DNA of 64,000 nt from Vitrella brassicaformis (taxonomy: Eukaryota; Sar; Vitrellaceae). The notes beneath the pieces are model-generated. The model saw only the letters and a program-made list of their open reading frames with translations. It was not told where the DNA came from and made no database searches. The stretch covers positions 65,862 through 129,861 of the forward strand of contig CDMY01000581.1 in NCBI GenBank assembly GCA_001179505.1, read 5' to 3'. A program made the position numbers and the translations under genes. Below, piece after piece: positions 1 through 10,584 of the stretch (positions are counted from its first letter, which is position 1; each line of letters opens with the position of its first letter).

Positions 1-1
1 T

Positions 2-507
2 GAGCCTGAGGGCGAGGGGCGGTTGTCTGAGCAGCCGCAGCACCAGGCGCGTGCGGCCGACGGGGTGTCAGAGGGCGATAGAGAGCCGGAGAGCGAAGGA
101 GGGGAGGCACGGGTGAGAGAGAGAGGGAACACGCAGACACTGTCGGGTGGTGTGATAAATGGTGTGTCTTTTCTTGTGTGCGTGATTGTGTGTTCAGATA
201 GTGTGTCCCCACCTGTCCTACCTGTTATGGATACGCGTCTTTGAGTACCTGCACCACGACGAGCTGGAGGCACCCGCCATAGCCTGCTCCGGCCTCTGTG
301 CGGCCATCAACCTCAACCTGTAAGCAGCACCTGTCCTGCCACATCTCTCTGTGATAAAGGGATTATTGCCGTGTTTGGTGGTATGTTGCGGTGTGTGTGG
401 TCAGATTCTACATGTACTTGGTGATGCGCGTGCTGCGGTTTCTGCTGGTGGGCCCCTCGGACGATATCGAGGACGATGATGAACAAGAGGGCCAGCAGGG
501 AGGGTAG
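2..507 (+). CDS. C-terminal part of a multi-pass membrane protein (5' end outside window)
   Basis: Three exons can be followed (2-112, 198-319, 405-507) with GT...AG introns that keep one frame to a TAG stop. The first exon is acidic and hydrophilic. The second and third encode hydrophobic stretches (around LSYLLWIRVF and FYMYLVMRVLRFLLVG) followed by a short acidic tail rich in Asp and Glu. A hydrophobic end followed by an acidic tail is seen in TLC-domain (LAG1/ceramide synthase) proteins, but no diagnostic TLC histidines lie in this fragment, so that is only a suggestion. It converges with the minus-strand gene that ends at 787. Confidence 0.6.
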
Positions 508-786
508 ATAGAGACGCAGCCAGGTGGTGGTCAGCCTGTGTCGCTCAGCTCGTGTTAAGCTAAGGTGTTGCGGCACTCACGAGTGCCTTAACATTTGATG
601 GGTTGCAATGCATAGTGGCGCTCACACGACGCACCGCACAGGTGGATTGGATAGGGACAATTCATTCACTCTGCGAAATTCACAGAGGTCCCTAATGGGG
701 ATATCTATCTTTCCCTTTGTATGGTATCTATCGTACACGACGGACCGACACACTCAAAACCTTTAACGGCGGACACACACACATCG

Positions 787-3185
787 TCACAGCTCGTCAT
801 GCCCCTTCTGCCCATCCTGTCTGTCAGCATCAGCAGCATCACCCGCCCCTCGAGCAACGAAGTCCGTCATGAACAGATGGGCCACGTTGCGCGCACCCAC
901 CGCCTCGCTCTCCATGCAGCTCACTGGGGCCTGGAGGGGCCACACACACATGCCCTCTGTCAGTCTGTGAGTGATGCATGGAATGGATGCGTGTCGTGCC
1001 TCACCTCCATAGCGCTGACGTAGTACATACCCCTGCGAAAGCGGAAATGCGGCCAGTGCGCCATCGGACGCAATATAGGGTACGCAGCGCTGACAGACAA
1101 ACAGACAGACAGACAGACAACACACAAGGGAGAAACGGGGTTAAGGGAAGCAGGTGTTGGTTTGCGTGTGTCGGTTGGTGGCATGCTGTGGTCGTCACTC
1201 ACAGCCAGTCGACTCGTGTGATGGTTGAGATGTTGACGAACATCTCCTTCAGCAGGGAGTCGGGCGGAGGGGTGCGGGAGAACACCTGAAGGATGGATGG
1301 ATGGACGACACAGACAGACAGACGTGTCTGCCGCTGCCAGTGGGCGTGTCGTGTGTGTAGGTTTCTCTTATTCACCCACCTTGTAGACGTGTCTCTTGTC
1401 GGTTGGTGTGTACCCCTGCAACCCAATCGATGTGATTGGCAGTGACGCTGCATCGATCGCATCCGCATCCATTCGATGCACAGCACACGGAGAGAGGGGT
1501 GACACATACGCCACGCCTGTGAGCTGAGCTGAGCTGTGTTGTGTCGGCTGTCCCGTCCCCACCCGGGCCACCCGCCCACCCCACCTATCTCGGGCGTGAA
1601 TATGAGGTCGACCGGTTCGTCATGTTTCATGGAGAAGTACTTCTTATCCACACCATCACACGCCACAAAGGTGGCATACGTCGTCTGACAGACAGACAGA
1701 CAGACAGTCGAACACGCCAACAGAGACACAGATGCCTGATGTGTCAGACTGTCAATACACTCACCCCCACCCACCTGATACTTGAGCGGCTCTTCGACTG
1801 CCTCTTCGACAATGGGGATGCTGTCGTCAAGGGAGATACCGCTCAGGCCCATCGGAGCAGCCAGCACCACAGCGTCATAGTGCGCATCCGAAATGGCCGA
1901 CAGGGAAGAGTCGTTGGCACCACCAGCAGCAGTAGCAGAGGCCGCATGCACGGCGAAGAGCGGCGGATGGCCTGAGAATGGCTCGATCAGACTGACAGAG
2001 CGGACCGCTCTGCCGAGAAGAACCTAGATAGAAGAACCACGCAAATGGTGTAAGCAAGCCAAGTGTGTCTGTCTGGGGTCTTGTCACTCCTTTGTTTACC
2101 CTGTCAGCGCTGTGTCTGGCGAGTCCTTCGGGCACACGCGAGTTGCCCTCCTTCACGCGCCACACACTGCCCACCAGAGAGCCGCCGGCCAGCGATACTG
2201 ATACCATCGCCACACACACACACACACACACAGAGGCAAGAAATCGGGTGCTTGCACTTCTCATGGTGCCATCGCTATCGCACCTTGATTCGCGAATGCA
2301 TTCAGGGTTGACAAGGACTGGCCGTAGTTGACACGGGAGATGCCCTCCACCCACTCGTCCATAAAGAGTGGCTTCAGCCTCTTCCGCCGCAGAAACTCAC
2401 CAGCCGTCACCTGCGTCTCGTCGTACAGGGCCAGCCCCTCAAACAGACCCTTGGGCGATGCAAACCCGCCCCCAAAGCACTCCGCCTCGCCGTCAGCACA
2501 TGGGAATGCTCTCTGGCGGAAGCTCTTGTAGAGCGGCGTCCACTTCTTGAGGGTCCTGTTGACGGTTTGTGACGCGTGGAAGAGTGTGGCGAGGCCGTAT
2601 CGCCACAGGATGGAGAAGAGGGTGACGATGGAGTTGCTGTAGCTGTGCCACAGGATGGACGTGCCGTCCCAAATGTAGACGCGACCGTCTGGGCAGAAAC
2701 AAACAGAGGAAAGTGACTACGTGGAGGCAGGCAGGCTTGTGGTGTTGTTACCTGCAGATGGGGTGGTGGCAGTCAGATTCAGAAAGTCGACGGCCTCCTG
2801 CGCATACCATAAACAGACATAACAGACGCTGACACAATTAAGCTTGCCGTGTTTGCATAATACATACCTGCATAAACTCATTGGAGCTGTGGAGAATGCC
2901 GGCGCCCGCCTCCACACGCAATCCCTCGACCTCCACCTCACGCACCCTCCCGCCCAGCACAGACTCCTTCTCATAAAGATCAATCAGCCACTCATCCCTC
3001 CGGCCTTCCTCCTTGAGCAATTGGTCCACAAAATAAGATGTGAACGTCCCCGCTATGCCGCCGCCGAATATCGCCAGCCGCCTCTTCTTGCCTGGTGCTG
3101 GAGACCACTTCTCGCCGCGAGCAGCGAGGACAATGAATGCCCAGACAAAAAGGAGGCAGATCTTTATGTTTCTTGATGACGTCAT
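787..3185 (-). CDS. Prenylcysteine oxidase-like FAD protein, 10 exons
   Basis: Exons (minus): 3185-2868, 2797-2752, 2688-2284, 2197-2100, 2023-1775, 1684-1585, 1516-1380, 1285-1203, 1089-1005, 930-787; all junctions keep frame, giving 554 residues. The N-terminus is a signal peptide (hydrophobic ICLLFVWAFIVLAA). Next come an FAD-binding Rossmann motif (IFGGGIAGT), the acidic end of strand 2 (DLYEKE) and GGRV. A later block, RVNYGQS, is typical of prenylcysteine oxidases, and the C-terminus carries YYVSAMEV. Known family members oxidatively cleave prenylcysteine, releasing cysteine from degraded prenylated proteins in lysosomes or the secretory pathway. An upstream in-frame ATG (3314) would add 43 residues before the signal peptide and is less likely. 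The gene starts about 110 bp from a divergent plus-strand gene and shares a TGCGAGCT promoter octamer with it. Confidence 0.9.
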
Positions 3186-3263
3186 GAAGCAGGCATGCTG
3201 TGCATGTTGGGAGAGCCCGACAAAGATGGCGTTTTGGGGCAGCGGTCGCGGCAGCGATCGCCA

Positions 3264-3271
3264 TGCGAGCT
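3264..3271 (+). promoter_or_regulatory. TGCGAGCT octamer in a divergent promoter
   Basis: TGCGAGCT lies in the 110-bp space between the prenylcysteine oxidase start (3185, minus) and the plus-strand start codon(s) at 3296/3326. It is one of nine copies of the octamer seen in this window, all just upstream of genes. Confidence 0.5.
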
Positions 3272-3295
3272 TAGAAGACCCCAAGACAAAGCAAG

Positions 3296-4436
3296 ATGAG
3301 GGACGGCAGCACATCTGTTTGTGGAATGCAGCCAGAAAAATGGCATCTTCTCGGCGGCATTATCATCGCATCTGTCACGCCGATGCTGGATGCCTTTCAT
3401 CACCACAAGCTGCCATCCACGAGCGGCCGGCTGGGGCGGCCATTGCGAAGAGCACATGTGCGCCTGCCGAAGTTAGTCACGATGGAAGTGGCGATGGAAG
3501 ACGCATCGATACTGGATCTCAAGCGGCAAGTGGAGGAGAAGGGGCTGGGAGACCGGCAACTCATTGGCTAGTGAGCAAACCAAGATGACGCAAACGAACA
3601 GCTCATCCATCCATCCATCCATCCCATACGTTGGGTTCGTGTCTGTCTGCAGCTACACTGCAAAGCTGAAGGCCTTCAAGAGAGAGCTCTACGGCAAGCT
3701 GGCTGGTGCAGATGGGGTGCTGGACAGCGACAGCACCCATATGACGGACACCCTGCGTCAGGTTGATCCGCTGCCCGAGCCAGCCAAGAGCCTGTCCTCC
3801 ATCGGCGGCACATATCAACACATCTCCACCCCCTACCTCGCACACAACAAGAGCGAGGCGGTCCACCTCCACAACGCTCTGCAGCAGCTGTTCCCCGTGC
3901 TCATGTCCAGCCCTCTGACCGACTCGGCCATGCTCTCATCTGACGACACCGTGGCCATCGACTCTGCCGATGTGGAGCTGCTGAGTGATGCGCGAGAAAG
4001 CGCCGCGAATGGCACTCTCACGCTGCGGTACGATCTTCGCTTTGTGGATGGGGAGAGGACAGTGCCGATCTCTGTGGAGCATGGGATTGCCCCGATTGAG
4101 GCGCGTAAGTGGTCAGTGAGGCCGCTGAGAGTGGTGGTGGGGCAACCTGGGGATGGTGATTCGGCCGAGATGAAGTCGACTGACGCATCAGTGTCGCTGG
4201 TCGATGTGATAATGCGCGAGAGGGAGAGTGGGGGCCAGCCTGTGTGTGTGAGCCTGGGTGATGGTGGGTGTGTAGTCGACGTCGTCTGTGAGATCGTTTA
4301 TTTCGACGACCAGACGCTCATTCTCGATATGAAGACGTATAGCAAGAGTGAGGGCGGGCAGGAGAGTGAGAAGAGGCTGATGCTAGCGTCGTGTAGGTGG
4401 GTGCTGGGCAGGACCGGTCGACAGTACGATGAATGA
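3296..4436 (+). CDS. Hypothetical protein with plastid-type bipartite leader, 2 exons
   Basis: Exons 3296-3570 and 3653-4436 join in frame (353 residues from the first ATG). If translation starts at the second ATG (3326), the N-terminus becomes a signal peptide (hydrophobic WHLLGGIIIASVTPM). Its likely cleavage site LDA is followed by Phe and a basic, Ser/Thr-rich stretch (FHHHKLPSTSGRLGRPLRR). That arrangement resembles the signal-plus-transit peptides of complex plastids. The mature part has a helical Lys/Glu-rich region, then a mostly beta-type, acidic region. I recognise no family. The intron contains a (CATC)n run. Product and location are inference; the open frame and splice sites are what is seen. 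Confidence 0.75.
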
Positions 4437-4661
4437 GTGAGTGACTCGTTAGCGCCCGTGTATGTGTGTCAGTCAATCGATATTTGTCGGTCGTCCATTC
4501 ATTTCATTCATCAGTCACGTCAATCAAGCCTTCATGTACACGGATCACTAGATGAGTCTATACACAGTGACCCACACGCTCGGGCGTCCATCATGCAACA
4601 CAGACTGTGTGTTAGAGAGAGAGAGAGAGAGAGAGTGTCTGCCTTGCCTGAAGGTCGTGAG

Positions 4662-6147
4662 TCATGCTGCCTTGGCTGCTGTGGGCAGCATCATGACCTG
4701 CCTGAGCTTGCCCACTCTCCTGCACTGCCGCCTCTGCTCCTCGGGTGTGCTCATGCATTTCCCCGCCGTGTGCACTAAAGCCAGCTCAAAGGCGGAGAAG
4801 GCCCTGAAGATTTGATGACACACACATACACACATGGCACATGACACACATAAGGTACCTGAGGCTGCCGCTGCGACAGGCAAAAGACTCTTTACTGGCT
4901 GCTCTGCTTACCACTGAAATATGCGAAAATGCTTGACGAATTTGTTGAACCGAAAGTAGGAGAGCCAGTTGATGTAGGCAATCAGGAAACATTGGGCGAA
5001 CCAAAACACAGAATAACGCAAATTCTGCACACACACAGCACACATGCACAACACACATGGCCGAGCCCTGCATTCCACTCCAGGCAGCCTCTTTCATGTG
5101 ATCTCTCTCACGGTTTCTAGTGCGGCAAAGAACTCTCTGAGAATGCCGTCTCTGTCAAAGTGGCGCCTGGCCATCCACCACCTCACACACAGATACAGCG
5201 AGTGATACATCATCCCTGCACACACACAACAGAACAAAACAGACACACTGTGGTCTTCTCTCTCTGTCTGGTCTTGTTTCTGACTCACTGACCAGATCCG
5301 CAGAGGACGAATATGATTGACGTGACGAGTGTGCCCGAGAGGGCCGCACTCTGTGTCACCACCTCTGTCACATTCAACCCAATCAACAAAAACAACAACT
5401 ACATGATCACATACACAACATACACACACACACAGATATACAAACAACAGTGAAGCGGTCTGTGTTGCCATTTCTCCCGCACCTGCTCACCAGTATGACA
5501 GCGAAGCAGAACCAAACGGTCATTTGGCACACTCGCCAGTACCGGTGCAGCACAGGACACAGCGGCAGCGGCAGCGCCATACCCACACACCCGTCATCCC
5601 ACCCATACACACGGCTCTCCATCGCCTGTGAGCAAACAAGCAAAGCAAAGCAAAGCAAATGCCATCCATCCTTCCTGTGTTTGCCATAGAATCTCGCGTG
5701 TTGACTGACCTGGAAGGTAACGTGGAGGAGCAGCCAGAGAAAGGGCACGTAATGCAGTGAGGCCGACAGGCACACAATCATCTCGCAGTCCAGGACGATG
5801 AACCGGAAGAGGGCGAACGTGATGTGCACCGCCTTGAGCACAAAGAAGTGCGCCGAGTAGGACGGATGCATGGCGTGGAGGCTCCGCCGACCGGCGAACT
5901 CCGGCGGCTGGGAGAGCTTGCCCTCGGCCAGCTGCTGGAACAGACAGATGATGTCTGACACACACGCCCACAAACACACATCAATCGTCGGATTTGTCAG
6001 TGAGTGATGCGCACTGGGCTTACACACGACGCATGAGCAGAGATAGACATCTGCAGGCGGACACACACACAGACAACAGTCAATTGACTGTTGTGTCACA
6101 CATTGGCTGCCTGACTCACCGAAGAAAACGGTATACAACGATGCCAT
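4662..6147 (-). CDS. Multi-pass membrane protein of unknown function, 7 exons
   Basis: Exons (minus): 6147-6120, 5954-5710, 5625-5491, 5398-5293, 5215-5112, 5024-4912, 4803-4662; every junction keeps frame, giving 290 residues. About six hydrophobic stretches alternate with short loops, for example HFFVLKAVHITFALFRFIVL, VPFLWLLLHVTF, MTVWFCFAVILLLFLLIG, and SVFWFAQCFLIAYINWL. The C-terminus is basic and hydrophilic (Arg/Lys-rich). The first coding exon is only nine codons, so a different upstream start is possible. No family is recognised. It is divergent from the plus-strand gene at 6528. Confidence 0.75.
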
Positions 6148-6527
6148 ACAGAGTCGGGCATCACAAGACGACTGCAGACAAACAACAGCATTGCATTGCA
6201 GTGATGGAAAACCCAGGGCGAGTGAGCAACCTTCTCGTGTGTAAGCGCTCACCCTTGGCGCTTGCGCTTTCAGCCACTATCACAAGAAGAGCACCAGCTG
6301 AGCTGTTTTGCTCCTTCTGCGCTTCGCTTCTTCAGGCAGGCGCTTCAGAATCTTCCAGGCAACTTGCAAGCTAGGCTTGCAGGTGGGCACAGCAGAGAAA
6401 AGAAAAAGGGGAGCCTCACAGGTCGGCAGGCGTGCAGTCAAGACCGTCCATCCTTAGATCCCTTCATCCTGCTCACACGTCGTCCGTCTGATCACCGTGA
6501 TCTGTCGTGTGGCAGCCGGACAGCAAG

Positions 6528-8012
6528 ATGGACAGGACCTGCTGCGCCACCCTGTGCGTGCTCCTGCTGCTCTCTACTCACACCTACTGCCATGAGGCTG
6601 CTGGCTTCGTCTCGCCGCTGAGGCCATCGGGCCGTCTCTCCCGGCAGCAGCACGTCACGCCGTCTGCACGTCGGTATGAGGGGCGGGATTTGGTGAGCAT
6701 GTCGGCGCAGACGACCGTCAAGACCACCACGGAGCCGCAGCCACTGCCCGCGGACCTGGTGGAGTTCAGAAGGAAACTGATGAGTAAGTGAGGCAGGCAG
6801 GCAGGCAGGCAGGCAGAGGGCGTCCCTCCTTGTTAGCGTGCACGCTGCCTGCACTGCACTGCGCTGCACCTATCTTGTCTGTTGGGTTGGATGTGTGTGC
6901 TTTGTTTGTTTGCAGAGGACCCGTTGTTCCCGCTGCCTCGCGATGACGCCATGTGGGTGGAGTTTGCGGTGTCCAACTTCGGCTTTGTGGTTGGGCTGAT
7001 ATTCTTCAACCCGGTGTTCGGACTGGTCTTTGCGTCCCTCTTCAACTACCTGTCCAAGAAAGAGGGTGAGGGAGGGAAGGAAACGCTCACAGGGCTGATT
7101 GGAGCGCATGGGACAGCAATCGATGTGTTGGTTGGTTGGTGTGTTCAGGTGAGTTGGGTGAGGTGTTCCGTGTGGTGGGCCGATTTCTCGTCGACTGCTC
7201 CAATTTTGTCATGTCGTAAGCACGGGAAAGATGTATTCAACACAGGGGGACGACTACACGAGAATCGCGCCCTTTTTCTTCCCTCAGTCTGAACACCCGC
7301 TTCTCTCTGGTTGAGAAGGGCTCGAAGGCTGTGTCGAGTGGATACACCAACATCAAGGTGGGCGGCAATACGCGCACATGCCCATCAGGGGTCATCCGCT
7401 GTGCTGTGCTGTGTTGTCTTGCGGGCTGTGTGTTGACACATGCAGAAGGGTCAGGACGACACTGAGAGTATCGACAAGATCGAGTCATCGGCAAACACCG
7501 TCATCACAAAGATCAAGGTCAGAGGGGGGGAGACGGGCTGGTGGGACAGACAGACAGACAGACAGACAAACCTACAGACAGCGCAGCGCGACACCCATGT
7601 GATCGATGAATGATTGACCTACTTGTCTGTCCGCTGCTCGTCATCCATCAGGATTTTGACGCCAAGCAGGATGCCCGCGGCAAGCTGCTGGAGCTGACAT
7701 TCAGGGCGGGAGACGCAACGAACAGGTTCTATGACCAGGTACGCAGTACGCACGCACACACGCACCTACACAATAGGCCAAGTTGGACGGGTGCGAATGT
7801 GGTTGCGGGCTGGGCTGTGCTGGCTGCAGCTTCTTGACTGGAACAAGGAGTACGACTGGTCTGGCAAGGCCATGCGCAAGAGCCAGGAGCTGCTCGACAA
7901 GGCCAAGGAGTCACTGGCCGAGGAACCCGCCAAGACGCCCACTGCACCGACCTCGCCCGCCAGCAAGGCCGCCCCGCCGCCCGCCGCAGCTCGCGAGACC
8001 ATCCAGGCGTAA
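6528..8012 (+). CDS. Predicted plastid-targeted membrane protein of unknown function, 7 exons
   Basis: Exons 6528-6783, 6916-7065, 7149-7215, 7288-7357, 7446-7517, 7652-7738, 7830-8012 join in frame to 294 residues. The N-terminus is a signal peptide (CATLCVLLLLS). It is followed by AAGF and an Arg/Ser-rich stretch (VSPLRPSGRLSRQQ), the expected layout of a complex-plastid leader. The mature part has one long hydrophobic segment (around NFGFVVGLIFFNPVFGLVFA). After that come amphipathic helices rich in Lys, Asp and Glu that could form coiled coils, and a Pro/Ala-rich tail. I do not recognise the family. Plastid location is inferred from the leader only. Confidence 0.8.
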
Positions 8013-9288
8013 ACCAGCAGACACTGAGAGCGGACGGACGGGTGTTTGCTGATGGAGTGAGTGAGAGGTGGCCTATTGGCCCATTTTTGATAATGCATAC
8101 ACATACGGTAGAGAGAGGGTAAAGAGAGCGGGGGACGGGACAGGTAGGTCTCTTCTTATGTCAGATAGACATACGAACGAGGGCTCTCGTGTCCGTGTGG
8201 CGGCGGCTATGTAGTGTGGGCAGACCGGTTTGTTTGGGGGCGTTTGCTGACTGAGGTTTTTAAGTTGCTGAAGGGCAGGCAGGGAGGGAGGGAGGGAGGG
8301 AGTGAGGTAGAGAGGTGTGCAGCGTGAGTGGCGTCGGTTGCAGCGATCGGCCACCATTTGTTCATCACATCTGCGTGTTCCGCCGTGTTGCCATCCACCA
8401 ACCATTCACCCACCATACCATCGATTTCAAGAGAGCCACACACAGCAATTAGGCCATCCATACGAGAGAGCGAGCGAGCCAGTGAGGGGGGCGGCGCGGC
8501 GATGTGGTTTTCGTTCGTTCTGGCAGATTTTTCCACTTGTATGCCTTCTTGCAGGGGGCAGAGAGCAGAAGTGCTATCAGGCAGTCAAGAGAGCAGGAGA
8601 GACGAAGTCAGGGTCAGCAACCCAGAGAGGAGAGAAGACGTGCTGTCACGCTGTGTTGATCTCGCCGACAAGCGCTTGGCTGTCCCTCGACAACCAGCAC
8701 GACACTAAGCACGCAAAAGACAGAGAAAGAGAGACAGACGTAGGGGGCAGGCCTCTTCTTGGACACCGACGTGGGTGTGTGGTTTTCGGCGACACTTCCG
8801 CTTGCAGATGCAGTTGCCCCATTTCGTTAATCGAACAAGACGACGAAATGGAACGACTTCATCGGCGGGCGCACGTGGAGACGATAGCCACACTTTCCAT
8901 CCCCCACCCGACCACATCCGCGAGTGTATATTTTTGGATGGGAATGCGGATATGGGGGCCACTCGCTCTTGGTGAGGGAGAGGAGAGAGGGCCTCACTGC
9001 CTGCCTGTCCACCTGCCTGCCTGCCTGTCTGCATGGCCTCTGCGGAGTTTCTGTACCATACTAATCGAGCTTATGTACTACGGGGGAGTGAGTGCCTGCC
9101 TGCCTGCCTGATGCGCACGATGCATGTGCATGATGCGTGCACGGCGTGCGCCGCATGCGACGGATGGAGCGAGCGATGCGTGGCATGCAGCGGATGGATG
9201 AGTGTGAATAATTGACTGATCGATTGAAGTCGAAATCATAGGCGAAACCACCCACGCCTACCTAACACTTGCTGGTCTGTCTGCCTTG

Positions 9289-9321
<33 letters not shown>

Positions 9322-9475
9322 GCGTGTATGATGTCTGCGAAGACGAAGAACCCCCATTACGATGAATGAATGAGTGAATGAGTACATGTGTAACTTACAC
9401 ACGTCAACAGAACAGCACTTATTGAACGGTCGATGATCAGTCCGTCCATCCATCGGCCATGAATGATCTAGTCGG
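8013..9475. other. Intergenic region, no gene supported
   Basis: About 1.46 kb between a plus-strand gene and a minus-strand gene (convergent ends). Open frames here are short, low in coding character and full of simple repeats, for example (GGGA)n near 8280, (CTGC)n near 9000 and 9100, and (TCTG)n near 9290. A cluster of short palindromic words (ATGCAT, GCATGC, GTGCAC) lies near 9120-9190. I see no exon series, tRNA or conserved-looking element. Confidence 0.6.
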
Positions 9476-10234
9476 TCATAGGAAGCGATACAGCACATTG
9501 GTGACATGTGTGGTCTGTCTGCTGCCCGCCACTTGCCTCATTATCTCACCCCCAGAGAACTTGATATCTTCGGCACGCTCTCCCCTCACCCAGTGTGATC
9601 CATAACTTGTCGATTCCCTTGTCAGCGGCATATTGCGATAGGTCACCTTGACGGCGCTTGGAGCGATGAATGACTCTTTCAGCACCTTCCGTGTGGCTGG
9701 CCGTCGAATCACTTCATTTTCCCGGCATCGAGCCGCTGTCTGCGCTCTCGCCTTGCTGTCGTCGATAACAGCGAGAGGCAGCTCCGTCCACGGCTTCGGA
9801 ACCCATGGCGCCTCAGCTTCCTTCATCTGCACTGACTCTTCCGCCCTCATGCTGGTCTCTGCTTGAGTGGCCGGCCGATGGTCGGCTGCGTCTTCAAAGG
9901 GCGGCACTGCGTTGTCTCCATTTGCTGTCTCTCCCGCCTTTGCAGCAGAAGGCCCCTCTTTCGCCGGCGCAATTGTCCATGGAGCAGCCGTTGAAGGACG
10001 CACCCCGAAAGTCCGTGTCGCTCTGCTCTCCGGCCGCAGCGTTTTTCTCCCCTGTGTGACGTCGCTGTCGCCCAACAGCACAGAAATCCCCCTGTCGACG
10101 CCTGGGAGTGACGCCTCAGCCAGCCTGTGGGCGTTGAGGGCAAACGAACCGACGCCTGCTGGACGAGGAGCGTTTTCTGGATAAAGGAGTCCATAGACCG
10201 AGTTGGTTGTCGCCTGGGACTGCGACCAAGACAT
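9476..10234 (-). CDS. Uncharacterised basic, Pro/Ala/Arg-rich protein, single exon
   Basis: A single open frame of 252 codons from the ATG at 10234. An in-frame extension to 10378 exists, but it would run through a telomere-like TAGGGTTTAGGG repeat and a promoter octamer, so the shorter start is preferred. The protein is low in hydrophobic segments and rich in Arg, Ala, Pro, Ser and Thr. Its C-terminus holds several Thr/Arg motifs (for example YRNMPLTRES and YGSHWVRGE). No domain is recognised. Absence of introns is unusual in this window and is shared with its divergent neighbour. Coding status rests on frame length and codon character only. Confidence 0.6.
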   Translation of the reverse strand: MSWSQSQATTNSVYGLLYPENAPRPAGVGSFALNAHRLAEASLPGVDRGISVLLGDSDVTQGRKTLRPESRATRTFGVRPSTAAPWTIAPAKEGPSAAKAGETANGDNAVPPFEDAADHRPATQAETSMRAEESVQMKEAEAPWVPKPWTELPLAVIDDSKARAQTAARCRENEVIRRPATRKVLKESFIAPSAVKVTYRNMPLTRESTSYGSHWVRGERAEDIKFSGGEIMRQVAGSRQTTHVTNVLYRFL

Positions 10235-10584
10235 GAGTGGCAGTGTTTGGCTGTTCCTTCTTGGTTTCGAGTTGATGTTCTCTGGGTCCCTAGGGTTTAG
10301 GGTTTTGTTAGCTCGCAAGGGGAAACTGGCGGACTTGAGGCTGCTGGTGTTGTCAAATCTTCGTGCTGTTGTTGTCAAATCTTCGTCGTCGCCTTCAGAT
10401 CTGTGTCGCCTTCGTCAGCTGCCTCTCCATTGTGTGTGGTGTGACAACACAGGTGACTCTCGCAGCGCCACAATGCTTACACAAGCGCCAAATGTGCCTA
10501 CTCTTCCCTTTTCGCAGGTCGTCCCGCTGCTGATTGCCTTCCTTCGGACTGTCTTCCTTTCGCAAGGCCGCCGCCAGCACCACA
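10235..10584. promoter_or_regulatory. Bidirectional promoter with telo-box-like repeat and AGCTCGCA
   Basis: This space lies between two divergent intronless genes (minus from 10234, plus from 10585). It holds two TTTAGGG-type units (TAGGGTTTAGGG at 10291-10302) and, eight bases on, AGCTCGCA at 10310-10317. It also holds two imperfect copies of a TGTTGTCAAATCTTCG word near 10348-10387. In plants, AAACCCTA 'telo-boxes' are known promoter elements near growth-related genes; a similar role here is inference. Confidence 0.45.

Noticed and set aside
8317-9111. 264-codon plus-strand frame in the 8-9 kb spacer
   Set aside because: Composed of repeat-derived sequence, with no homologous-looking domain and no intron pattern like the real genes.
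9290-9320. Regular (TCTG)n/(ACAG)n runs resembling short direct-repeat arrays
   Set aside because: Pure tetranucleotide microsatellites without spacers of constant length; not CRISPR, and the genome is eukaryotic.
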